A DNA stretch of 8,022 bases from contig CAYWTX010000273.1 of NCBI GenBank assembly GCA_964461295.1, positions 1-8,022 of the forward strand. Reading direction: 5' to 3'. This stretch comes from CAYWTX01 sp964461295. GTDB lineage: Bacteria; Planctomycetota; Phycisphaerae; SM23-33. A model generated the notes under the pieces. The model did not search any database. It had not been told where the DNA came from and saw nothing but the letters and a program-made list of their open reading frames with translations. Both the position numbers and the translations under genes were made by a program. Shown here piece after piece: positions 1-5,799 of this stretch (positions within the stretch are counted from its first letter, which is position 1; each line of letters starts with the position of its first letter).

Positions 1-1
1 G

Positions 2-787
2 TTCACGCCGGGGGAGTTGAAGAACGTGGTGGTGAAGGCGGCGGGGCGGGTGGTGCTGGCCCGGCAGGCCAAGCACCTGGCCGAGGAGCGGCGGAAGATC
101 CGCTTCCAGTTCATCACCGTGCTGGCGCATGAATTGAAGGCCCCGCTGGGCGCCGTCGAGGGGTACCTTCAGATCATGAAGGACCGCGCGGCGGGCGGCG
201 ACATGGCCGCGTACGACGGCGCGATCTCGCGGAGCCTGGTGCGGCTGGAAGGGATGCGCAAGCTGATCCTCGACTTGCTGGACCTGACGCGGATCGAAAG
301 CGGGCAGAAGCAGCGCGTGCTGGCGCAGGTGGACGTGCGCGAAGTGGCCGTCGCGGCCCGCGAGGGCGTGCTGGCGCAGGCGGCGCAGCGGAAGATCGAG
401 GTGGCCATCGCGGCGGGGGGCCCGGCGGAGATGGATGCCGACCGCGGCGAGATCGAGATCATCCTGAACAACCTGTTGTCCAACGCGGTGAAGTACAATC
501 GCGACGGCGGGCGCGTGGACGTCGCCGTGCAGGCCGACGCCCAGTTCGTGACGATTCGCGTGAGCGACACGGGGATCGGGATGACGGCCGGGGAGACGGC
601 GCGGCTGTTTGGCGACTTCGTGCGGATCAGGAACGACAAGACGCGGAACATCATGGGTTCGGGGCTGGGGCTATCGATCGTGAAGAAGCTGGCGATGCTG
701 TACGGGGGCGACGTGAGCGTGAAGAGCGAACCGAACGTCGGTAGCACGTTCACGGTGGTGATGGGGAGACGCGCCGACGGGAACTAG
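2..787 (+). CDS. Sensor histidine kinase, C-terminal part (5' end outside window)
   Basis: This is the catalytic core of a two-component sensor kinase. It would autophosphorylate a histidine and pass the phosphate to a response regulator not seen here. The frame is open from base 2, so the gene starts upstream; the TTG at 17 is only the first possible start codon inside the window. Counting from that codon, the HisKA H-box reads LAHELKAPLG with the phospho-accepting His at residue 38 (codon 128-130). It is preceded by a charged, probably helical linker. The HATPase domain follows: N-box NNLLSNAVKYN (about 151-161), G1 box SDTGIGM (183-189), F-box LFGDFVR (197-203) and G2 box GSGLGLSIVKKL (214-225). 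All core motifs are intact. The visible part has no membrane segment, so the sensing domain must lie upstream. It ends 80 bp before hydE, which suggests a role in sensing redox state or H2 for the hydrogenase genes; that is inference. Confidence 0.93.
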   Translation, partial: FTPGELKNVVVKAAGRVVLARQAKHLAEERRKIRFQFITVLAHELKAPLGAVEGYLQIMKDRAAGGDMAAYDGAISRSLVRLEGMRKLILDLLDLTRIESGQKQRVLAQVDVREVAVAAREGVLAQAAQRKIEVAIAAGGPAEMDADRGEIEIILNNLLSNAVKYNRDGGRVDVAVQADAQFVTIRVSDTGIGMTAGETARLFGDFVRIRNDKTRNIMGSGLGLSIVKKLAMLYGGDVSVKSEPNVGSTFTVVMGRRADGN

Positions 788-789
788 GA

Positions 790-817
790 ATTGTCGATTG
801 TCGATCTTCGATTGTCG
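790..817. repeat. Four tandem 7-bp units ahead of hydE
   Basis: The heptamer ATTGTCG occurs at 790-796, 797-803 and 811-817, with a variant ATCTTCG at 804-810. It begins three bases after the kinase stop codon and lies 50 bp before the hydE start. Similar short ATTGTCG runs occur as dispersed simple repeats in some planctomycete-like genomes (my recollection). A regulatory role is possible but nothing here shows one. Confidence 0.7.
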
Positions 818-867
818 AAGGGTATGCCCCGTTTGGGCGCCGTAGTTGCGTTTCTGTAAGAGGAAGT

Positions 868-1956
868 GTGACTCGCGAGGAGATCATCCGGTGGTTGCGG
901 GAGGACGACGAGACGAAGCTCGACGAGCTTTGGCGGCGGGCGGATGACCTGCGCCGGGCGAACGTGGGGGACGCGGTGCACTTGCGGGGGCTGGTGGAGT
1001 TCTCCAACCGCTGTTCGCGGCAGTGCCTGTACTGCGGGCTGCGGGCCGGCAACGCCGCGCTGACGCGATACCGCATGGAGCCGGAGGAGATTCTCGCCTG
1101 TGCCCGCAAGGCCGTCGAACTGGGCTACGGCACGCTGGTGATGCAATCCGGCGAGGACGCCGCGATGGACCCCCGCTGGCTGGCGGACGTGATCGCCCGG
1201 GTGAAGGCGCAGACGCCCCTGGCCGTCACGCTCAGCGTGGGCGAATGGCCGCGTGAAGCGCTGGAACTCTGGCGGCGAGCGGGCGCGGACCGGTTCCTCC
1301 TGCGGTTCGAGACGGCCGACGAGGAACTGCTCCGGCGCATCCATCCGTCGCGGACCGGGCAGACGCTGGGCCGGCTGGACGTGCTGCGGCTGGCGCGGGA
1401 AGCGGGCTTCGAGATCGGCAGCGGGATCCTGATCGGCGTGCCAGGCCAGACGTACCACGACCTGGCGCGCGGGATCGGGATGCTGGCCGAATTGGACCTG
1501 GACATGATCGGCTGCGGGCCGTTCATCGCCAATCCGCACACGCCGCTGGGCGATGTTCGCTGTCCCGTCTCAAGGCGGGATCCCAGGACGCGCGCGGGAG
1601 CGAAGAGGCGAACGAACCAGGTTCCCGGCACGCCGGAGATGACGTACAAGGTAGTGGCGCTGGCTCGCATCGCGTGCCCGTTGTCGAACATTCCGGGCAC
1701 GACTGCCCTGGCGACGCTGGACCGCCGGAGCGGATACGAACTGGCCCTGGCCCGCGGGGCGAATGTCATCATGCCGAACCTGACGCCGGCGAACTACCGG
1801 CGGCTGTACGAGCTGTACCCCGGCAAGATGTGGGCCGACGACGACGAGGCCTATCATGGTGCTATGAAGCGGCGCATCGAGGCCGCGGGCCGTACCGTTG
1901 GGACGGGGCGAGGCGACTCGCCCCACCGGCTGGCGGCCCGCGCTTCGGGCACGTGA
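868..1956 (+). CDS. hydE: [FeFe]-hydrogenase H-cluster radical SAM maturase HydE
   Basis: HydE is a cytoplasmic radical-SAM enzyme that acts after HydG in building the diiron subcluster of the H-cluster. The TIM-barrel core begins with the SAM-cluster motif NRCSRQCLYCGLR, with C49, C53 and C56 as ligands. Further family landmarks are RYRMEPEEI (68-76), MQSGED (92-97), LSVGEWPREALE (122-133), FETADEELLRRIHP (147-160), GVPGQT (190-195), SNIPGTTA (273-280), ANVIMPNLTP (298-307) and LYPGK (316-320). The GTG start at 868 follows AAGAGG at 858-863, and no in-frame ATG occurs before residue 70, which is past the Fe-S motif. The protein has 362 residues against about 350 in the family. The excess is an arginine-rich stretch at about 231-252, between the TPL motif and the KVVAL helix, where Thermotoga HydE has a short loop. 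BioB and PylB are related, but the landmarks fit HydE best. Confidence 0.95.
   Translation: MTREEIIRWLREDDETKLDELWRRADDLRRANVGDAVHLRGLVEFSNRCSRQCLYCGLRAGNAALTRYRMEPEEILACARKAVELGYGTLVMQSGEDAAMDPRWLADVIARVKAQTPLAVTLSVGEWPREALELWRRAGADRFLLRFETADEELLRRIHPSRTGQTLGRLDVLRLAREAGFEIGSGILIGVPGQTYHDLARGIGMLAELDLDMIGCGPFIANPHTPLGDVRCPVSRRDPRTRAGAKRRTNQVPGTPEMTYKVVALARIACPLSNIPGTTALATLDRRSGYELALARGANVIMPNLTPANYRRLYELYPGKMWADDDEAYHGAMKRRIEAAGRTVGTGRGDSPHRLAARASGT
1558..1623. repeat. Probable in-frame insertion within hydE
   Basis: This stretch encodes about 22 residues, rich in Arg and Lys, that interrupt an otherwise well-conserved HydE. It contains a small palindrome, CCCG (1564-1567) with CGGG (1577-1580), and a run of GCGCGCGGGAGCGAAG type. 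Both its composition and the lack of a counterpart in HydE as I remember it suggest a short dispersed repeat that entered without breaking the frame. The boundaries are approximate, and the origin is inference. Confidence 0.5.
1905..1950 (+). other. Two consecutive hairpins at the 3' end of hydE
   Basis: A perfect 8-bp stem, GGGGCGAG (1905-1912) with CTCGCCCC (1917-1924), closes a four-base loop. A second stem, GCCCG (1936-1940) with CGGGC (1946-1950), follows. Both lie in the last codons of hydE, just before the hydG ribosome binding site at 1955-1960. They could slow ribosomes or decay between the two genes, or be the remains of a dispersed palindromic repeat. Confidence 0.6.
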
Positions 1957-1960
1957 GGTG
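1955..1960 (+). promoter_or_regulatory. Ribosome binding site that fixes the hydG start
   Basis: GAGGTG overlaps the hydE stop codon (TGA 1954-1956) and lies six bases before the ATG at 1967. This favours 1967 over the upstream in-frame GTG at 1898 and the ATG at 1985. It implies translational coupling of hydE and hydG. Confidence 0.65.
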
Positions 1961-1966
1961 TTCTCG

Positions 1967-3391
1967 ATGTGTGCCCTGGCTGCAATGACGTACGGCGCCA
2001 ACGGCGTCGATTTTATCGACGACGGCTACCTGGAGAGCCTGCTGGACGGCGCGCGGCCGTCGGAGCGGGAAGTGCGCGAGATCATCGCGCGAAGCATGGC
2101 GAAGGAGCCGTTGGCGGTGGAGGAGACAGCCGTGCTGCTGCGGGCCGATCAGCCGGAACTGGTGGAGGAGATCTTCGCGGCGGCGCGGCAGCTCAAGCGG
2201 GACGTGTACGGCAACCGGATCGTGCTGTTCGCCCCGCTATACGTGGGCAACCGCTGCGTGAACGACTGCCTGTACTGCGGATTTCGGCGGACCAACCAGG
2301 AGGCCGTGCGGCGGACGCTGAGCGATGGCGAACTGCGCGAGCAGGTCAAGGCGATGGAGGGCGTGGGCCACAAGCGGCTGATCCTGGTGTTCGGCGAGCA
2401 CGCGGCGTACGACGCCCAGTACATGGCCGGGTGCGTCCAGAGCGTGTACGAGACGCGGAACGGTCGCGGCGAGATCCGCCGCGCGAACATCAACGCGGCG
2501 CCGCTGGACGTGGACGGCTACCGGCGAATGCGGGAGGCGCGGATCGGAACCTACCAGATTTTCATGGAGACCTACCACCACGCGACGTACGCGAGGATGC
2601 ACCCGGCCGGGACGCGGAAGGCGGATTTCCTGTACCGGCTGGACGGCGTGAGCCGTGCCATGGAGGGTGGGTGCGACGACGTCGGGATCGGGGCGTTGTT
2701 TGGCCTGCACGATTGGCGGTACGAGGTGCTGGGTCTGGTGCGCCACGCGCTGTTCCTCCAGGAACGGTTCGGGGTGGGTCCGCACACGATCAGTTTCCCG
2801 CGGCTTCGGCCGGCCAGTGGGTTGAGACTCGACGGCAAGTGGATGGTGGACGACGACGACTTCAAGCGGCTGGTGGCGATCCTGCGGCTGAGCGTGCCCT
2901 ACACGGGTTTGATCCTGACGGCGCGCGAGCGCCCGGAACTGCGGCGCGAGGTGCTGGGCTTCGGCGTGTCGCAGATCGACGCGGGCAGCCGCATCGAGAT
3001 CGGCGGGTACACGGAGGCGGGCGACGCGCAGTGCGTGGAGCGCGAGCAGTTCGTGCTGGGCGACATCCGCCCGCTGGAGGAGGTGGTGCGGCAACTGCTC
3101 GAGGACGGCTACGTGCCGAGCTGGTGCACGAGTTGCTACCGCCTCGGCCGCACCGGCGAGCACTTCATGGAGTTCGCGATCCCGGGCTTCATCCAGAAGT
3201 TCTGCATGCCCAACGCGCTGACCACGCTGATGGAGTACCTGGTGGACTACGCGTCGCCGGCGACCCGCGAGGCCGGCGAGAAGGCCATTGCGGCGGAGAT
3301 GGCGAAGATGCCGGCGGGCGATCGCAGGGACGCGCTGGTCAGCAACCTGGAACGGATCCGGAACGTCGGCGAGCGGGATTTGTACTTCTGA
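1967..3391 (+). CDS. hydG: [FeFe]-hydrogenase H-cluster radical SAM maturase HydG
   Basis: HydG is a tyrosine lyase. It cleaves L-tyrosine with a 5'-deoxyadenosyl radical to p-cresol and dehydroglycine, and makes CO and cyanide carried on an Fe-cysteine synthon for the H-cluster. The SAM-cluster motif is CVNDCLYC with C97, C101 and C104. The feature separating HydG from its relative ThiH is the C-terminal auxiliary-cluster motif CX2CX22C, intact here at C387, C390 and C413. Other landmarks are LFAPLYVGN (87-95), VFGEHA (141-146), INAAPLDVDGYR (175-186), METYHHATYARMHP (200-213) and ISFPRLRPA (275-283). The 474 residues match the family's usual 470 or so. The ATG at 1967 is chosen for its GAGGTG site and natural length. 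The gene starts 10 bp after hydE. Its TGA stop overlaps the first base of a terminal inverted repeat. Confidence 0.96.
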   Translation: MCALAAMTYGANGVDFIDDGYLESLLDGARPSEREVREIIARSMAKEPLAVEETAVLLRADQPELVEEIFAAARQLKRDVYGNRIVLFAPLYVGNRCVNDCLYCGFRRTNQEAVRRTLSDGELREQVKAMEGVGHKRLILVFGEHAAYDAQYMAGCVQSVYETRNGRGEIRRANINAAPLDVDGYRRMREARIGTYQIFMETYHHATYARMHPAGTRKADFLYRLDGVSRAMEGGCDDVGIGALFGLHDWRYEVLGLVRHALFLQERFGVGPHTISFPRLRPASGLRLDGKWMVDDDDFKRLVAILRLSVPYTGLILTARERPELRREVLGFGVSQIDAGSRIEIGGYTEAGDAQCVEREQFVLGDIRPLEEVVRQLLEDGYVPSWCTSCYRLGRTGEHFMEFAIPGFIQKFCMPNALTTLMEYLVDYASPATREAGEKAIAAEMAKMPAGDRRDALVSNLERIRNVGERDLYF

Positions 3392-3569
3392 GAGTTTGTG
3401 AGAGAATTGCGCGACCAGTTCCATCCCTCTTCGCCCCGAAGGGGCGGTCAGGATTTGGCCGGGTGCGTAAGCCCCCGGTAGACAATGGATTAGGCGAGAA
3501 GCCCTAAAGGGGCGGCAGAAGGCGTCGAATGCGGACAGAACATCGAGTTCCGATTCTTTCACAAACTCT
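3391..3569. mobile_element. MITE-like palindromic element between hydG and aspA
   Basis: Sixteen-base terminal inverted repeats bound this stretch: AGAGTTTGTGAGAGAA at 3391-3406 and, reversed and complemented at 3554-3569, AGAGTTTGTGAAAGAA (15 of 16 identical). Inside are three small stems: CGCCCC/GGGGCG (3432-3437 and 3441-3446), CCGGG/CCCGG (3459-3463 and 3474-3478) and GCCC/GGGC (3501-3504 and 3510-3513). The internal part looks like a three-hairpin dispersed repeat with CCC-TAAAG-GGG and GCGTAAGCC cores, which I recall from several phyla including Planctomycetota. It has no coding capacity. The left end coincides with the hydG stop codon. No clean target-site duplication is visible because the outer TCTGAGAG is itself nearly palindromic. 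Confidence 0.6.
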
Positions 3570-3577
3570 GAGAGCAG

Positions 3578-3652
3578 CATCCACAGATTGCACAGATTAC
3601 ACAGATACGGGACGGGAGCTTCTCCATCGGTGAAATCTGTGGAATCCGTGGA
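3578..3652. repeat. 9-bp-periodic palindromic repeat before aspA
   Basis: The left arm has three tandem 9-mers, CACAGATTG (3582-3590), CACAGATTA (3591-3599) and CACAGATAC (3600-3608). The right arm carries the inverted units AATCTGTGG and AATCCGTGG (3634-3651). About 20 bases of each arm can pair with two mismatches. Repeats of the form CCACAGATTACACAGAT...ATCTGTGGAAT are dispersed in several planctomycete and verrucomicrobial genomes (my recollection). The repeat ends about 20 bases before the aspA start, so an RNA hairpin would sit in the 5' leader of aspA. Confidence 0.6.
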
Positions 3653-3672
3653 CCCTTTCTCCCGTACGGAAC

Positions 3673-5097
3673 ATGACCGATTACAGGACAGAGCACGATC
3701 TTCTCGGCAAGCTCCAGGTGCCGGCGACGGCGCTGTGGGGCATCTCGACGCAGCGCGCGATCGAGAACTTCCCGCTGACGGGCAGGCCGGTGCGGGCGGC
3801 GCTGATCCGCGCGTACGGGTCGGTGAAGTTCGCCTGCGCGCGGACGAATCACGAGCTGGGGTTCCTCGACGAGGCGACGTTCGCGGCCTTGGGCAGCGCG
3901 TGCGAGGAGATGATCGAGGGCAAGCTGGACGAACACATCCGTGTGGACGCCCTCCAGGGCGGGGCGGGCACGAGCACGAACATGAACGTCAACGAGGTGC
4001 TCGCCAACCGGGCGTTGCAGCTTCTCGCCCGGCCGCTGGGAGAATACGAGCGGGTGGGCCCGCACGATCACGTGAACCTGCACCAGTCGACGAACGACAC
4101 GTATCCGACGGCGCTGAAGGTGGCGGCGATCCAGTCGCTCCGCGTGCTGGAGCGGGAGGTCGTTGCGCTGCTGGAGGCGTTCCAGGCGAAGGAGAAGGCG
4201 TTCGCGCACGTCGTGAAGATCGGCCGAACACAGATGCAGGACGCGGTGCTGACGACGCTGGGCCGGGAGATGGGCGCGTACGCGGAGGCGTTCGGTCGCG
4301 ACCGCTGGCGGATCTACAAGTGCGAGGAGCGGCTGCGGGTGGTGAACCTGGGCGGCACGGCGATCGGGACGGCGCTAGGCGCGCCGCGACAGTTCGTATT
4401 CCGGGCGGTGGAGCACCTGCGGGAGATCACGGGCCTGGGGTTGGCGCGGGCGGAGAACCTGGTCGAGGCCACGCAGAACGCCGACGTGTTCGTGGAAGTC
4501 AGCGGCATCCTGAAGGCGCTGGCGGTAAACCTGCTGAAGGTGGCGGGGGACCTGCGGCTGCTGTCCAGCGGGCCGGACGCGGGTCTGGGCGAGATCCACC
4601 TGCCGGCGCGGCAGGCGGGGTCGTCGATCATGCCCGGCAAGGTGAACCCGGTGATCCCCGAGGCCGTCAGCCAGGCCGCAATGGTCACGATGGCGAACGA
4701 TCAGGCGATCGCGCAGGCGTGTGCGTCGGGCAGCCTGGAGCTGAACCCGTTCCTGCCGCTGGTGGCCGACTGCCTGCTGGGCAGCCTGGATCTGCTGGCG
4801 CGGGCGTGCGGAATGTTCCGACGGCTGTGCGTGGAGGGCATCGAGGCCGACGAGGCGCGCTGCCGTCGGCACGTGGACTCCTCGACGGCGGCGGTGACGG
4901 CCCTGGTGGAGGAGATCGGCTACGAGATGGCGACGCAGATCGCGGCCGAGGCGCGGAGCAGCGGCAAGGGGCTGCGGGAAATCGTGCTGGGCTGCCGGTT
5001 GATGTCGGCGGAGCGGTTTGACGAACTGGTCAGCCCGGAGCGCGTGATGCGGCTCGGCTCGCCGCCGAAGGCGACCAAGCCCGGCGAGTATCTGTGA
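3673..5097 (+). CDS. aspA: Aspartate ammonia-lyase (aspartase)
   Basis: This enzyme reversibly converts L-aspartate to fumarate and ammonium in the cytoplasm, and is normally a homotetramer. It belongs to the aspartase/fumarase superfamily, with three conserved regions: GAGTSTNMN (97-105), HQSTNDTYPTA (137-147) and the mobile catalytic loop GSSIMPGKVNPVIPE (316-330), where S318 is the expected base. Three details separate it from class II fumarase: GTSTNMN rather than GTQTNMN, GRTQMQDAV (185-193) with Gln where fumarases have His, and NPVIPE after the loop. The 474 residues match the family length of about 470-480. The ATG at 3673 has only a weak upstream site, and a repeat hairpin precedes it. 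Its TGA touches an alternative start of the next gene. Its place between hydG and hydF suggests ammonium supply for the azadithiolate bridge, as proposed for similar clusters; here that is inference. Confidence 0.93.
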   Translation: MTDYRTEHDLLGKLQVPATALWGISTQRAIENFPLTGRPVRAALIRAYGSVKFACARTNHELGFLDEATFAALGSACEEMIEGKLDEHIRVDALQGGAGTSTNMNVNEVLANRALQLLARPLGEYERVGPHDHVNLHQSTNDTYPTALKVAAIQSLRVLEREVVALLEAFQAKEKAFAHVVKIGRTQMQDAVLTTLGREMGAYAEAFGRDRWRIYKCEERLRVVNLGGTAIGTALGAPRQFVFRAVEHLREITGLGLARAENLVEATQNADVFVEVSGILKALAVNLLKVAGDLRLLSSGPDAGLGEIHLPARQAGSSIMPGKVNPVIPEAVSQAAMVTMANDQAIAQACASGSLELNPFLPLVADCLLGSLDLLARACGMFRRLCVEGIEADEARCRRHVDSSTAAVTALVEEIGYEMATQIAAEARSSGKGLREIVLGCRLMSAERFDELVSPERVMRLGSPPKATKPGEYL

Positions 5098-5114
5098 TGG
5101 GAAGGGATGGCCGG

Positions 5115-5786
5115 ATGCCGGACTACCTGTTCGCTCCCGGATGTGCACTTGTGCTGTACAAACGTGAGCTGGCCGAGAGGGCGCATGCCCACCTCGGCGC
5201 CAGATTCGGCAATGTGGACCTTCTGTTGACGTGCTGCTTGCACACTTCGCGTGCGGCGATCGGGAAGTGCGTCATCAACGTCTGCCCCGGATGCGACAGG
5301 CGATACCGTCAGTACGAGAATCCGTCGACGATCAGCCTGTGGGAGATTCTTGCCGAGAGCGACGACTTCGCGTTTCCCGACTACCGCGGCGCGCGGATGA
5401 CCATCATCGACGCCTGTCCGACGCGCGACCAAGCCCGCGTACACGACGCGGTGAGGAAGCTCGCGGCGAGGATGAACATCACGGTAGTCGAGCCCGATCA
5501 GACCAGACGGCAAAGCGCCTGCTGCGGCGATTCGTATTACGGCAAACTTCCTGTGGACGAGGTGCTGCTTCGCATGGAGGCCAGAGCCCGTGCCCTGCCG
5601 GCAGACGACGTGATCGTGTACTGCGTCTCGTGCAGCAAGTCGATGTTCAACGGCGGCAGAAAGCCCCGATACCTCCTCGACCTGCTCTTTGGCGAACCGA
5701 CGTTGCCCGGAACGAGCGATCCGACTGCGTGGCACGAGGAACTGGATGCGTTCACTGCGGCCCACAGCGAGTGTGACGGCAGATGA
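5115..5786 (+). CDS. CCG-domain (HdrB/LutA-like) iron-sulfur protein
   Basis: This small soluble protein of 223 residues carries two cysteine-rich CCG modules, as in HdrB, GlcF and LutA, which bind iron-sulfur clusters and serve in thiol/disulfide or electron transfer. The second copy is canonical: C101, then C136-C137 in SACCGDS, then C170 and C173 in YCVSCSKSM, a CX34CCX32CXXC pattern. The first copy is shorter: C10 in FAPGC, C40-C41 in TCC and C57/C60 in NVCPGC, a CX29CCX15CXXC pattern. The ATG at 5115 has AAGGG at 5102-5106 and places the conserved PGC at the N-terminus. An alternative ATG at 5097 overlaps the aspA stop. The gene lies 17 bp after aspA and 13 bp before hydF, so it very likely shares their transcript. 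The exact function is unknown; an electron donor, Fe-S handling protein or disulfide reductase for hydrogenase maturation are guesses. Confidence 0.85.
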   Translation: MPDYLFAPGCALVLYKRELAERAHAHLGARFGNVDLLLTCCLHTSRAAIGKCVINVCPGCDRRYRQYENPSTISLWEILAESDDFAFPDYRGARMTIIDACPTRDQARVHDAVRKLAARMNITVVEPDQTRRQSACCGDSYYGKLPVDEVLLRMEARARALPADDVIVYCVSCSKSMFNGGRKPRYLLDLLFGEPTLPGTSDPTAWHEELDAFTAAHSECDGR

Positions 5787-5799
5787 GTGGAATGCGACT

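Noticed and set aside
1898..1966. Upstream GTG start for hydG at 1898
   Set aside because: It would overlap the hydE end by 59 bp and add a non-conserved extension, while the ATG at 1967 has a well-placed ribosome binding site.
1967..3391. Thiamine biosynthesis ThiH as the identity of the second radical SAM gene
   Set aside because: The C-terminal CX2CX22C auxiliary-cluster motif, the 474-residue length and the neighbours hydE and hydF identify HydG.
3391..3569. CRISPR array or riboswitch in the hydG-aspA gap
   Set aside because: There are no regularly spaced direct repeats with unique spacers and no recognisable riboswitch core; the terminal inverted repeats and small stems fit a dispersed element better.
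2237..3580. A 447-residue reverse-strand frame
   Set aside because: It is antisense to hydG, rich in His, Arg and Pro, and has no recognisable motif, while the + strand encodes an intact HydG.
3673..5097. Class II fumarase as the identity of the lyase
   Set aside because: GTSTNMN, GRTQMQD and NPVIPE are aspartase-type; fumarases have GTQTNMN, GRTHLQD and NPTQCE.
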